The translations under genes were made by a program, and so were the position numbers. A DNA stretch of 64,000 bases. Origin: Siphonodentalium dalli. Lineage: Eukaryota; Mollusca; Scaphopoda; Gadilida; Siphonodentaliidae. Below the pieces are notes generated by a model. It saw nothing but the letters and a program-made list of their open reading frames with translations, had not been told where the DNA came from and made no database searches. The stretch lies in the NCBI GenBank assembly GCA_032622095.1, contig CP136069.1, positions 17,351,273 to 17,415,272 of the forward strand, read 5' to 3'. Within the stretch, counting starts at the first letter, position 1. Each line of letters opens with the position of its first letter. Positions 44,471-56,310 of the stretch are shown here, piece after piece.

Positions 44471-46063
44471 ATCCATGCAGTGATCCCGATTATTGTAAAG
44501 CACAAACGAACGCGGTTTTGGAACCATTTTGTTTTGTAGGCGAAAGTCAAGTGTGTATAGTTCGATTCACTGTGTCTCACTCTACTCGCTTTACCTTCCT
44601 ATTATACACCTCATGAACTCACTCACCCTCGTTCACTTGAAGTATCTTCGGGAATGGGATTCCAAAACTACATGCTAGCACGTGCGATGATCGTTTTGTT
44701 CTAAGAAATAATATAGTCAATAACTTATGCACCAGAACTCTCAAGAGAATGGCTGTTAGGTTTCTTTATTGGCAGGCGTGCTGGGCTTCCTACAAACAGA
44801 ATGGCTGGCTCCAAGTATCTTTTTCTTCTACCGGTAAATCAAAACATACATCTGCCAGCACGCGAACCCCGAGAATGAGGCTGAAAATGGAACTCTATTG
44901 TCACTCACGCAGGGTATATAGATTATTACACATTGGGTATGCTACTGGTCTAAATACTTTCTGTCTCGTTTGATTACTTCCAATACATCACTCGAACCCC
45001 TCGTGTGTTGTGGACGCCACGTGGCCCATGTGTTCAGCTCGAGCATTATATTTGCGGTTTGGGTTCCCCTACCTACACTAGTTTAAACCCCCTGCCCTAA
45101 AGTTTTTTTCATGGTTTTCAAGAAAATCTATTTAATTTTTTCTCAAAAAATTTCCTAAAACACAAAAAAACACATTTAATCAGCCCATAATAGGTTGATT
45201 TCTAGTAAAAGTATTGTGTAATATTAAAATTTATACAAAAATAATCAAAAGTAGTTTTGTGTCAAAATTTATACAAAAATAATCAAAAGTAGTTTGATGT
45301 CAATCTTGCAGAGTAAAATACGAACATGAAAAGTCATAAGAAAATGTCAAAATAAAAAAAATAAATTCCAAGCCTACCTACCGACCCTATTATGTTCGGC
45401 TTGTAACCCAAACCAGACAATTAATTTTCTTTGGCCTAGGCCGCGTTCACACACTCACAAAATTCTGATATTTTACAGGAATTTCGTCATAGAAAACCAT
45501 ATGGTGCCAGAATATGAACGGTAACATGCGTGTAAAATCTTTACCAAAGCTGACATCATGTGAAATAAAAAAAATCTGTAGTTCCACCTGTAGTGATGCT
45601 ACTTAGATTTACATGTTAATAGCGTGTAATTATCTCACAAGAATAAATCATACATGGAGGTATTTGAAGGCAAATATTTACACAGTCGCATGTGTTACGT
45701 TGGATAAATCCTGTTCGGTGATTGGTCAACTGCCAATTGGGTCACCCGTTTCATACCCCAACAACACACAAATCGCAACAAGAACACGACGTCACAAACT
45801 GTTGAAATAATCTGGCCTAATCACTAAAATAGGTCAGCAGAATAATTGGCCGTGTTTTTTCAAAGTTCAGCTCAATTGCATCTCAAGCCAATTATTTATA
45901 TCGATCACGTACGTTATCGTTGCTAAGTGCTTGTAAATCTTATATTGGGCTGACTTAATATGATGCGTGGCTAGACTCAAATTCTCGGCAGATTTTGTGA
46001 AAATAAATAAGAATACACTCAGCTTTGTATGGGAATAATTCATCAAAAAGCTATATAAAACTA
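44471..46063. other. Gene-less stretch
   Basis: 45224-45300 holds a short tandem duplication of AAAATTTATACAAAAATAAT and adjacent bases. No gene was recognised. Confidence 0.4.
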
Positions 46064-46064
46064 T

Positions 46065-46200
46065 AAGAAATGAATGTAGTGGGTGTGAGTTATTGGGGGA
46101 TACGTCGCTGTGGTCGTTACGGACACATTTAGTAAGAACCCCTTCGCGGTTCGCACAATGTCCTCAACAATAACACGCCCACTCACTACATTCAATTCTT
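46065..46200. mobile_element. Small foldback element
   Basis: Arms AAGAAATGAATGTAGTGGGT and their complement, ending CACTACATTCAATTCTT, enclose about 70 bp. Arm length is about 32 bp. Confidence 0.65.
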
Positions 46201-46285
46201 AAATGTTGGTACACGGTTATATGTTACTTCTCGTGTCATTCAATCGGTCTATATATAATCCTTGATATACATGAACAATTATGTT

Positions 46286-46541
46286 TTATATATAGGAGAT
46301 ATGGCACAGTAGCATGTTATATTTACGCCTCCGAAACATGCCGAGCACTGTTGCTCTTTGAACATGCTTGGGACTATACAACACACAAGGCGCCTATTTT
46401 TAGAAGCAAATTTAGTTTTTGAGACAATGCAATTTTTTTGGGATTGGGTGTATAGTCCCAAGCATGTTCAAAGAGCTATGCTCGGCATGTTTCGGAGGCG
46501 TAAATATAACACGCTACTGTGCCATATCTCCTATATATTTA
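46286..46541. mobile_element. Foldback element with arms of about 93 bp
   Basis: The left arm 46286-46380 (TATAGGAGATATGGCACAGT and onward) and the right arm 46449-46541 are complementary with few differences, including TTACGCCTCCGAAACATGCC and GAACATGCTTGGGACTATAC. The loop of about 68 bp contains TTTTTGAGACAATGC, which resembles in inverted form the tail after the SINE-like unit at 46630. Confidence 0.82.
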
Positions 46542-46629
46542 CACAATAGAGATCTTAAAATGTGCATATAGTGTCCTAAGTGCGACGTCAGAATACAGCG
46601 GCCATTTGAGCTTCCTTTTCTGGGATCGC

Positions 46630-46760
46630 TTCGGTGGCCGTGTGGTATTGACGTTTGACTCTTGAGTCGCAAGGCGCGCTCGCCGTCATGGGCCGGGGTT
46701 CGAATCCCACTCAATCCCAAAAAAATTAGCACTGTCTCAAAAATTAAATTTGCTTCTAAT
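46630..46760 (+). mobile_element. tRNA-derived SINE-like unit
   Basis: TCGGTGGCCGTGTGGTATTG resembles an A-box region, and GGGGTTCGAATCCCACTC is a clear B-box and T-arm-like segment about 50 bp on. ATCCCAAAAAAATTAG follows directly. The cloverleaf is not complete enough for a working tRNA, and no terminator or target duplication was established. Confidence 0.45.
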
Positions 46761-47560
46761 TATGTTTTAGTTTACTGCAGACGGTAAACCCGGTGGCTCA
46801 GTGATGTCACTCAGAACTGTTATTAATTTGTTGTTTCATTAATGAGATGAACATCGTTAGATATATCGATTTTTTCCCCATTACATTTTAGCAAAGGAAT
46901 TGGTGAAAGAAACTTATGATAATATAATAAAACAGTATGATGCCTTCATCGTGTATTTATTCAGGCCATGCACGGATGTAGATATAAAACAACATGTAAT
47001 CCTCCGTAGGATAGGGTATCATATAATATGTGATCCTCGTCTCAGGAGTCACTCGTGGCTCAATGAAGGCAGTATCATATATCAAAATGAGAGGATATGG
47101 TGATCCCATGAAAAGGGGATCACCATATCCTCTCATTTTGATATGTGATCCTAAAATAAGAAAATATTTTTATTAACTAAATAACGGAGTGTTTTTGACG
47201 AAATAACGGAAATATTTGAAGAAGTGTTTTAAAGAGAATTTGACTTATATTTCACCAGAGTTGATCTATTGTGGTGTTGTCATTTCTCATACAAATCTCC
47301 GTTATTTAGTAACGATAATTCTTTATAGAGTTATTACCCTTCATATAAAATCACTAAAAACAGATAAAGATCGCATATCAAGACCTATGTTATCCTCCGT
47401 AGGATCAGATATCGTTTATAGTCTACACTCGTGCGCATTAGGTGATTTATTTGAACTTGATACAAATAAAGAGAATAAAATATGACAAAGAGAGCTCACA
47501 ACCAGCAAATTTTTATAAAGGGGCGCAACTGAAACCCAGTGATTATAAACTAAACTAATC
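46761..47560. other. Unassigned sequence with a 30-bp hairpin
   Basis: 47074-47142 is a hairpin: ATCAAAATGAGAGGATATGG-TGATCCC opposed exactly after ATGAAAA. CGTTATTTAGTAA and TTCTTTATAGAGTTATT at 47300-47330 recur in the loop of the foldback at 63398-63756, so this may be an old relative. No exon was firmly supported. Confidence 0.5.
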
Positions 47561-47647
47561 AACCCGACAATCTAACCCGACAATCTAACCCAACAATCTA
47601 ACCCAACAATCTAACCCGACAATCTAACCCAACAATCTAACCCAACG
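47561..47647. repeat. 13-bp tandem repeat AATCTAACCCRAC
   Basis: About seven units of AATCTAACCCGAC or AATCTAACCCAAC. AACCC is telomere-like in composition, but the 13-bp period is not a telomere repeat. Confidence 0.9.
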
Positions 47648-47741
47648 ACCAACAATTGAACACAACTTTTGGAATTCGACCCAACAATTAACCCAACTTT
47701 GGATCCCAACAATTTTGACTAAACTTTATTTTGAGAGTATA

Positions 47742-48206
47742 TGTCACCCGCCATATCAAATCCAGTCGTAAGTCGGGAATTTTTTTTACCCTGTGCCTAG
47801 CATTATATTATCTTATATATGCGAGTCGACCATAGGTCGCCTCGCATATATAAGAGAATGCATTGGCCTAACAATTATTTACAATTTTAATAATTTGTTC
47901 TTGTATTCTTTAACAATTTTATAATTTCACCAATACAGAGCCCCAGACAAAAATGAGCAGACGACACTCTTCTGTATGCTTCTATATATGTGTGGGGCTC
48001 CATGCAGGGTAATGGATGTTTTTTTATTTTATGTCCTAAAAATTGTAAGAAACATTTATTTAAAAAAAAAGATAAAAATTTGTTAGGCCAATGCATTCTC
48101 TTATATATGCGAGGCGACCTATGGTCGACTCGCATATATAAGAGAATGCATTGGCACAGGGTAAAAAAATCCCGACTTACGACTGGATTTGATATGGCGG
48201 GTCACA
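47742..48206. mobile_element. TA-site MITE, TGTGACCC ends, interior inverted
   Basis: The ends are TGTCACCC (one change) and GGGTCACA. A worn cassette lies at about 47806-47868 and a full one at 48088-48154. The interior, including the GAGCAGACGACACTC hairpin, runs opposite to the copies at 29789 and 39887. Confidence 0.85.
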
Positions 48207-48699
48207 TATGTTGGGCTGTCCAAGCGGGACTATATTGATACCCCCGCAGCGCAATTTGGCTACATTAAATCCACATGGCGGTTTGCGCTCCAAAATACAA
48301 ATATTAATATTCGCTTTTGAATTTTCCCCGGTATCGAAATAGGTCGATAAATATCTTAACAACCTTTCTACGAGGATGCTGTAACCCAAAAAGTCGAAAT
48401 GAAGTAATGAAACATGCAACTATGAACAAGGTGTTAGGGTCCCAAACATAAAACAGCCATTTACACGACATGGAACAGAATAGAGCGTTCCGTGTTATTC
48501 TATTCCTGATATGGTAGCAATAAAGAGCGTTTATCTGATTTCGGACGAAAAATTTAAAACGGCTGGAAAATGGTTGTGACGTTGGGAAGTGTTTTTGAAA
48601 GCCGGCATATCAATATTTAGTGTATTTATTGACCTGTCGTATCCGTCGCTCCAAATTACGTATAGACAAAATTTGGAGGTTCGAATGAGCCATGTCCGT
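48207..48699. other. Gene-less stretch
   Basis: No supported feature. AATAAAGAGCGT (the ACGCTCTTTATT motif) occurs near 48520. Confidence 0.4.
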
Positions 48700-48703
48700 T
48701 TAA

Positions 48704-49134
48704 CCCTTTCAGTGCCAGGGGCCGATCTCATCGGCCCTAATTTACGGTCTGTATAATCGGCCCTAAAAAATTTAAAAAAAAATGTTTTTTTTATTTTATT
48801 TTTTAGATTTTTTTGGGTTGAATTGTTTTTGGGTACGCTTAAGCATGCTATAGCAAATTAAACAAGAAACTGGATAAAACCTTAGGGGCATGTTATAACT
48901 CAAAACTATCACCAAGTATTCATAGTAATAAGTTTGATGCCCATGAAAAACGTAAGATTCCCTGGCACTAAATTATTAAAATTGTAAAAAATAATAACAA
49001 ATGATGAAAAATTGTTAGGCCAATGCATTCTCTTATATATGCGAGGCGACCTATGGTCGACTCGCCTATATAAGAGAATGCATTGGCACAGGGTATATGG
49101 GTTGATACAAAAATCGCACCTGGCCCTGAAAGGG
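48704..49134. mobile_element. TTAA MITE, CCCTTTCAGTGCCA ends, one cassette
   Basis: TTAA at 48700-48703 and 49135-49138. A close relative of 1889-2354: both contain GGGTACGCTTAAGCATGCTA-like sequence and CACCAAGTATTCATAGTAAT. The cassette is at 49020-49086. Confidence 0.85.
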
Positions 49135-49138
49135 TTAA

Positions 49139-50019
49139 AGATAGCCATATTAATATATTTATTTTTCGAAAAAACAACCACAAGGAATAGAAGCTGGCAC
49201 AAAATTATACATGTTGCGAAAAATGTATATGTTGAAAAATGAGGAGAACTCCACTAAATAAAGTCGAACGGACCTCTTAATGTAGCCATGGCAACCATCA
49301 GGCTATCCGCGCTATCTAAAAGGACATGTCTCGATCACTTGAACCTCAAAATCGATTATACAAGTTGCCTGCAAAGCCGGACGATGTTGGGATGGAGAGC
49401 GAGAGATTATCTTCCAATGTGCCGACAGGAAAGGATAGAGTTACCTACCTTCAATCACTCCATGCCTTGTTGGTTACAATCAACTAAATATTTCCCATAG
49501 GCGACAGTGTTAGGGTTAAGCCATCCCCACGATTCATTGCCCTTCTGAGCCAAACTTTAAATATTTCTGCGTGTAGAACTCCACGTCGGACATAAGTTGT
49601 CAAAAAAGAAATGGTGCCTCACCATACTTATTCCTGGAAATAAATTGGCATTTCCACAACTACCCCCTTTTGTGCAAAAAATTTCAATATAGAAAAATAC
49701 CCCCACCCCCTACCAAATTTGGCGACCAATGTAGCCGCTTGACGAACAATCCCACACAAATGGCCGAGGAATTAACATAGCCTATAAATTTCTTTTTTCT
49801 TTCACATTAAACAACCGAAGATATTATACACCATTCAGCTGCCGGTATTTTTTTTTTATGCTGACTCGAGTTTCCCTACACAAATGCCAAGGGGCATAAT
49901 TTCAGGTATTTAGTTGCTTATAACCTGTTTCAGCCAACTGGTCTCTTCGATCGAAAGCTGACGAAAATCCTATCGTAAATCTGACAGAATTTTCGCTGGT
50001 TTCTCAGAGAGACTGTGTT
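49139..50019. other. Gene-less stretch
   Basis: No exon or element was supported. Confidence 0.4.
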
Positions 50020-50023
50020 TTAA

Positions 50024-50285
50024 CCCTTTACCCAACAGAAGGGCCATGTGCCAATGCTTTTTTTTAGGCCAATGCATTCTCTTATATATGCGAGGCGACC
50101 TATGGTCGACTCGCATATATAAGAGAATGCATTGGCACAGGGCATAACTGTAACCATCACAATGTGGTCAATGAGCCGGTTCCAATGATATCCATATTTG
50201 TATGGTTCTATTGAGACAGACCCAAGATAATTTAGGCTGTTGCAGCTTTATTTGGCCGTTTTTGGCCGGTTTGTTGGGTAAAGGG
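50024..50285. mobile_element. TTAA MITE, CCCTTTACCCAAC ends, one cassette deleted
   Basis: TTAA at 50020-50023 and 50286-50289. The left cassette is reduced to CCAATGC followed by a T run; the right one is intact (50069-50135). It is otherwise like 39110-39488. Confidence 0.85.
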
Positions 50286-50289
50286 TTAA

Positions 50290-50346
50290 CCCGTTTCACT
50301 TTTAGCTCAAGCTAAAACTTTTAGCTTGAGCTAAAAGTGAAATGGG
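50290..50346. mobile_element. 57-bp TTAA-flanked palindrome
   Basis: CCCGTTTCACTTTTAGCTCA and onward is opposed by TGAGCTAAAAGTGAAATGGG, flanked by TTAA at 50286-50289 and 50347-50350. It shares one TTAA with the preceding MITE, so two insertions are joined at a single target site. It could be the minimal form of a TTAA element. Confidence 0.75.
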
Positions 50347-50350
50347 TTAA

Positions 50351-50928
50351 AAAATTCCAAAAAAAAATATTCTCAGTTGTCGTACATTGAAGTCCAGTCT
50401 GTTCTCACGACTCAACTCTGAGGATATCCACATATCCAAACGAAGAACATGGCTCGATCATTTGGATTTCATCTTGAATTCACTTTCACATTTGAAATCC
50501 ATCGGCACACCCTGTAGGCCACATTTATTGAAAACATGTTTTTAAAATGTACAGGCATGTATATATATGACCGCACCTAGATGCGACCTATCGAACTTTA
50601 ACGATTTCCGATGAACAAAATGGCCTCCGGCAGCCATCTTGGATTTTACTTTTGCATGACTAAATCTTTGGGGACACCATACATCTCACATTTTTCATTC
50701 TACTGCACCAAAAGTACCATATGGATCGTCGGGGTGTGAGCCATTTATTAAATTTGTCCGAATTTCGTTTAAAACATGCATGGTCGCCAACGGCCATCTT
50801 GGATTTCACATATCGCATATTCAAGCATGACGTTGAAGAATATTTGAATATACTGGACGACATGCAGGAATATAATAACATTGTGTAGATTTCACACAAG
50901 CGATCATAGATTACCAATTGAAACCAGC
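50351..50928. other. Gene-less stretch with CCATCTTGGAT motifs
   Basis: GCAGCCATCTTGGATTT (near 50630) and ACGGCCATCTTGGATTTCAC (near 50790) repeat a phrase also found in the element at 25253 and near 60920. No exon was supported. Confidence 0.4.
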
Positions 50929-51049
50929 CGATGTTCATGCGACCCTGGATGCGATGATATATGTATCATTTGCGATGATAGGAGAGTCGGTGACAAATTT
51001 CATTATTTGTCGGAATGTATTTGCCGAGAGAGTGTCTGGGTCGACCAAA
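50929..51049 (+). mobile_element. LINE C-terminal zinc-knuckle fragment
   Basis: The + strand reads CDDICIICDDRRVGDKFHYL followed by SEC. C-x2-C-x9-H-x4-C is the cysteine-rich knuckle found at the end of several CR1-like ORF2 proteins. It is interrupted at 51050 by the TA-site MITE. Confidence 0.65.
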
Positions 51050-51370
51050 TGTGACCCAGACATATCAAATCCAGTCGTAAGTAGGGATATTTTTTACCCT
51101 GTGCCAATGCATTCTCTTATATATGCGAGTCGACCATAGGAGAATGCATTGGCCTAACAATTTTTTATCATGTTTTTTAAATAAATGTTTCTTACAATTT
51201 TTAGGACATAAAATAAAAAACATCCATTACCCTGCAGGGAGCCCCACACATATATAGAAGCATATAGAAGAGTGTCGTCTGCTCATGTTTGTCTGGGGCT
51301 CTGTGTGGGTGAAATTATAAAATTGTTAAAGAATACAAGAAAAAATTATTAAAATTGTAAAAAATTGTTA
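51050..51370. mobile_element. TA-site MITE, right end lost
   Basis: Starts TGTGACCCAGACATATCAAA with a shortened cassette (about 51104-51150) and the central hairpin, then stops at AAAAATTGTTA before the second cassette. The insertion lies in a LINE remnant. Confidence 0.8.
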
Positions 51371-51439
51371 TGAACATGACGGATTTAGCTTCATTGCGAA
51401 GGTTGTGCGCTTAATCAAGGGGTTACGGTTCCCTCACGT

Positions 51440-51967
51440 TAATATGTGTTATTGTTGTTACTGTTATTGTTGTTGTTGTCGTTGATGATAATGATGATGA
51501 TGCTGATTTTGTTGTTGTTGTTGTCGATGATGATAATGACGATGATGCTGATTTTGATAATGTATACTACAACGACGACGATGATGATCATGATGACGAT
51601 GAAGTTGACGACGACGATGACGACGTTAACAACGGCGATGATGATGATGATGGAGATGTTGATGATGAAGATGATGATGATGATGATGAGGATGATGATG
51701 ATGACTATGGATGATGGGGAAGATGAAATGATTATGATAATGATGATGATGATGAGGATGATGATGATGATGACTATGGATGATGGGGAAGATGAAATGA
51801 TTATGATAATGATGATGATGATGATGAGGAGGATGATGATGATGATGATGACTATGGATGATGGGGAAGATGAAATGATTATGATAATAATGATGATGAT
51901 GATGATGAGGAGGAGGATGATGATGATGATGACTATGGATGATGGGGAAGATGAAATGATTATGCTA

Positions 51968-51998
<31 letters not shown>

Positions 51999-52493
51999 GG
52001 ATGATGATGATGATGACTATGGATGATGGGGAAGATGAAATGATTATGATAATATGAGGATGGTGGTGGTGATGCTGTTTAGTAAATATGGCCACTGTTG
52101 ATGTTGACGTTGATGGTGGGGATGGTGATGATGATTGTGGTGGTATGTTGATGATAATTTTGAATAAAGATGATGATGATGACGATGATGATTGAGCTGA
52201 TGAAAGTGGTAATAGTGGTAGTGGTGATGATTGACGAGGATGGTAGTGGTATAGTCATGCTGTTAAGTAAATATGGTCACTGACGATGTTGACGATGATG
52301 ATGGCGATGGTGGTGTGATGATGATGGTGAGTACATGTATGCTTATGGTGATAATGATTGTGTTGATGATGATGATGATGATGATGGCGATGAAGGTGAC
52401 GACGACGATGACGATGATGATGATCGACGAGGATGGTAGTGGTAGAAAATGATGATGCTGCTGATCATCAACACGATGAAGATTTTTACACAA
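51440..52493. repeat. (GAT)n-rich tract with 70-80-bp minisatellite
   Basis: Trinucleotide GAT/GAC repeats cover about 1 kb. Within them GACTATGGATGATGGGGAAG, then ATGAAATGATTATGATAATG, recurs five times (near 51703, 51772, 51850, 51931 and 52015). Long Met/Asp or Ile/Ser frames on both strands are low-complexity artefacts. Confidence 0.92.
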
Positions 52494-52964
52494 CTCACTA
52501 TAAGCATTTGTATCCAGTCAGTTTGATCTAACAGGCTGCATGTCAACCGGATCGGGGTCGATGTAAATTATGTAAATAATGAATATTCCATGTTTCACTC
52601 TATTAATCTTTTGTACACTATCTCCATTTTATATTTCTAAATACCCATTTATGTACGTTGGATCAGAGAGTAAAGCAGACCAGGAGTGGGATGTAATAAA
52701 GGCAGACACAAGTTCAGGTTTCGAATCATAATAGGACTATAAGTATATGCCTATATAGTCTGGCGTGCATGCATATTATTTTTGGTCGATTGCTTGGCGG
52801 TGTTGAGGTTTTGGTCAATTCTTTGCGTCGCTTACAATTATGGATTTGTTCCTGTTTATTACGATATCGGCTCAGAAAAGTCACAGAACAGCATGTCATT
52901 TCGAGTGTACACTATTAAGTAACAGTTATTAATTAATCGAGGAGTATCGACCCAATCCACCGTA
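52494..52964. other. Gene-less stretch
   Basis: No supported feature. Confidence 0.4.
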
Positions 52965-53780
52965 TACCATGCACCTGGGGGTAGTGGATCTCAAGAGAAG
53001 CAACATTTTAGAAAATTTCAAATGCATCCATTTTATGATAGATAGAGTTGTCTCCCACTCACCATATTTCTGAACCATAAATCAGAGTGGGTTAAACCAT
53101 AGTGTTAAATAATCGAATATGCGCATTGATCGACAGTTTGTGTACACGTCATATTCTGAAGACTTCATATATATTGAATAAGTCGCCTTTCTAACTGCAG
53201 CGCGTTTAGCTTCTATATATAAAGGACCCATTTCTGGAAAGAGATATACTTAAATATAGTTGAATGTGCTAGCTACTTCCAGGTTCATATTATTGAATGG
53301 AAGACTTAGAATTTTAGGTTGTCGCCCCCCCCCCCCATGTGAAGTAAACTGCCTTGGTTTTCGGAATGTTAACTCTTAGTTTCCATATACGGCAGTACTT
53401 GTCTTCGGAACAGTTCAACTGGTATATTGCAGATCTTTTTTGATTCGGCGAATAAAACGATATCGTCAGCGTAAAAAAGAACACACAATTTCAGATAACA
53501 GTCTATTTTCTCTCAATTTCATTAGAAACTTTTCCCATTTCCTCCACGTCTGCAGGGGCCAAAACATCAGGAAAATAGAAACGGGGAGACATTATCACCT
53601 TGTTATAAACCAATTGTAGAAGGGACCATTTGCTAAAACTTTCGACCTAAAATTGTCTTACATATTCACGATTACGCGATATATTTTACCAGTGGTTTAT
53701 ACCACATACCTACTCTCCAAACTCTTTCAAAAGCTTTCTCGATATAAATAAATGCGCATAACATCTTATTTGTCTTATAT
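52965..53780 (-). mobile_element. LINE reverse-transcriptase remnant
   Basis: Read from 53780 downward on the - strand: MLCAFIYIEKAFERVWRVGM (palm motif with KAF-x-RVW), then QGDNVSPFLFS-like sequence, then FYADDIVLFAESKK (the catalytic YADD box). It continues QLNCSEDKYCRIWKLRVNIP, then KTKAVYFT, and further down FPEMGPLYIEAKRAAVRKAT, STTPRCMVYGGL. At least three frame changes and several stops show a decayed element. Its right edge is cut by the G-tract insertion near 53785. Confidence 0.8.
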
Positions 53781-53880
53781 CCAGGATCCAGGGGGGGGGG
53801 GTCGGAAAAAAGTGACATGACAGTAGGCTGATACAAACTTTTTTCCGGCTCTTGGGTACCCATCACCCCCTATTTGAAGA
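53781..53880. mobile_element. End of a poly-G hAT-like element
   Basis: CAGGATCCAGGGGGG is followed by a G tract, then GGAAAAAAGTGACATG. Near 53830-53870 is TTTTTTCCGGCTCTTGGGTA, then CCCATCACCCCC, as in the poly-G elements at 33624 and 60674. The opposite end was not found, so this may be a short derivative. Confidence 0.45.
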
Positions 53881-54410
53881 AAAAAATATTTTTTCCAATT
53901 GCATGCGGGGTACTCACCCCTTTTTTTTTACCTCCAAATCTGTAGTCTCACACCATTTAAGCTTGATGGTCAGTATTACAGTTACCCTATTTCCGTTTCT
54001 GGTTCTTCTAAGTCATTCCAACTTTTGTAATAACACGAACCAGGAAGTGATCTAAAAAAAAACCTGGAAAAACCCAAAATAACGCACAGAATACATGTGC
54101 TGATCAGTAAATTATTGATTGTTTCGTCCCCAAATATTGTCTGAGGTAGCTCATTATACATGTAAACAAGTATAAAAGCATTAATGTACCTTCTTTTAAT
54201 CACAGCAAGTGTAACTTTAGATGTGTCCCATAGTATCACATGAATTTATGATTTTTGAAAAAATATTAGGGCAACACCACCTGGCAATTAACTCTCCAAC
54301 AATACAGGTATTCAGCTGAAATTCACCATGTATCACAAAACTAATTTTGATTTCCATGAGCTGAGTTCTTGGGCTAGGTACTGTGCTAAGGCCAGACCCA
54401 GGTCAAGCAT
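53881..54410. other. Unassigned sequence
   Basis: No supported feature between two LINE remnants of opposite orientation. Confidence 0.4.
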
Positions 54411-56310
54411 TCAGACACATACATATACAAAAAAGCGTTTGACTCCGTGTGGAGGGATGGTCTCTAGCTCAAGTTACTCAAACATGGCATTGGATTGAAA
54501 ACATATAAGATAATTGCCTCCATGTACGACAAACAAATGGCATGTTTGAAATTTGGGGACAAGGCTACTGAACACTTCGAAATCAAACAAGGGGTTAAAC
54601 AGGGTGATAATCTAAGTCATACACTCTTCAATATTTATCTCAATGACCTACCTAACGAACTATTAACATGCGCAAATCACCCCACACTACAAAGTACCGA
54701 AGTACCATGCCTGCTTTTTGCTGATGATCTAATATTATTATCAACATCAAAAGAAGGGCTCCAGCGAAAATTAAATATTCTCCGCGATTACAACGTAAAA
54801 TGGCTACTATATCTCAATATACACAAAACTAAATGTATGGTATTCACAACAGGACCACAGATAAACCCAGTCATAACTTACGACAACCAAGTAATAGTGT
54901 CTGTCCCATCGTACATATACCTGGGGCTACAAATCGACTACAAGGGCTCATTTGAAACCGCGCGTGGTGACCTCATTAAGAAGAGCCTTAAGTCGTTTTT
55001 TCCACATTACAAAATCCTTGCCAGCAAAACAATTACCACAACATCTCAACATTAAGTTACTGCAAAGCCTCGTCGTCCCTATTTTGACATATAACTGTGA
55101 ACTCTGGGGCCCAGACGTCATCAATAAAATATACAACTCATTCAACAGAGCAAAGACCAAAGGTTCCGACTTCAACATCATGACAGTAATTGAAAATTTT
55201 AACTTCGAAAAAGCCCAGACAAAATTATGTAGATTTCTCCTGAATATGCCGGAAAGGGCTAGTAGTATTGCATGCAGACTTGAACTGGGAATTTCCCCTT
55301 TGACAAAGCATATAATAGCTATGTTATGTAAATACGAACAGTACTTAACTCAATTACCACAAGAGCGACTTTTAAAGGAGGCATTTATGACCGACAAACA
55401 ACTATTTGAATCTAATCTGGATTCATGGAGCAGGTCGTTGTCACAATGTCAACAATTAGTCACATCCATGTCCCCACGTCACGACATTAATGACTTCTTC
55501 AATAACTCAATACAAAAACAAATATTTAATGATACTATCCGCACAAAACTTCCCAAAAATAGCAATCGACGTGATCCTCCAAGGAACAAACTTAGAACGT
55601 ACAGAACATTTAAAACGATGACTTCTTTGGAAGAATATCTCAACGTCATTTCCGTCCCAAAACAGCGTGAATCTCTGACAAAATTAAGAATAAGTTGCCA
55701 CACCTTGGGCATCGAACGCGGACGCTACTTCGATCTCGACGAAGAGGACCGAATTTGCGAAACATGCAATGAAATCGACAACGAAGAACACTTTCTTATT
55801 TACTGTACTACATTGTCAGACGAGCGCTCCCTATTTTACGAGAACTTATCTCCCAATCTGTTAAACATCCCGAACGAGAAGCTATTTAAACAAATAATGA
55901 CCAGCCGCGACTTAAAAACTATGCGGGCTCTGGCACACTTCGTCTACTGTGGATTTAAAAAGAAAGGGGTTTGGCAACCGAGTAACGAACTCCTAAATCG
56001 AGTACAACTAAAAAGAATTAACAAAGATTCTTCGACTTGAGACCATGCCAGTGTTGCCAGTTTCAAATCTGAATGGTATATTTGCCAACCATCTTCATAT
56101 AGTATCACAACTTATGGGAGGCATATACCGGTATAGCATATGTATATTGCCATCTATCATCGTATACCACCATATATCATTGTTATTACTAAACTTTGTC
56201 TTTTGTAATCCGTCCATTTTGTCTTGTTATTCTGTGTTCATGTACATTTGACCATATATGGTGTACCGTACAAATAAACATGATTGATTGATTGATTGTT
56301 AATATAAACT
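54411..56310 (+). mobile_element. 5'-truncated CR1-like LINE with nearly intact ORF2 C-terminal half
   Basis: The + strand begins in the reverse-transcriptase palm (KKAFDSVWRDGL, then an in-frame TAG at 54465-54467). It continues IKQGVKQGDNLSHTLFNIYL, CLLFADDLILLSTSKEGLQR (catalytic FADD) and YIYLGLQIDYKGSFETA. A one-base shift in the T6 run at 54996-55001 moves the frame to FFHITKSLPAKQLPQHLNIK, then LLQSLVVPILTYNCELWGPD. The rest stays open to the TGA at 56040, including a zinc knuckle C-x2-C-x7-H-x4-C (CETCNEIDNEEHFLIYC). The 3' UTR ends AATAAACATGATTGATTGAT, a TGAT microsatellite tail as in CR1/L2-type LINEs. A relative lies at 59725-60620. Two lesions make it inactive. Confidence 0.88.

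Noticed and set aside
46641-46715. A functional tRNA gene
   Set aside because: The B-box/T-arm is good, but the acceptor stem does not close and an A-rich tail follows; a SINE is more likely.
46892-47103. Possible exon (reads ELVKETYDNIIKQYDAFIVY) after TTACATTTTAG
   Set aside because: A plausible acceptor, but the frame runs into a hairpin repeat, ends without a clear donor, and matches no family I know.
47561-47647. Interstitial telomere repeat
   Set aside because: The AACCC content is suggestive, but the period is 13 bp (AATCTAACCCRAC), not TTAGGG.
51439-52095. Reading frames of about 200 aa on both strands
   Set aside because: Products of the (GAT)n tract; both strands open because the repeat lacks stops, not because of coding.
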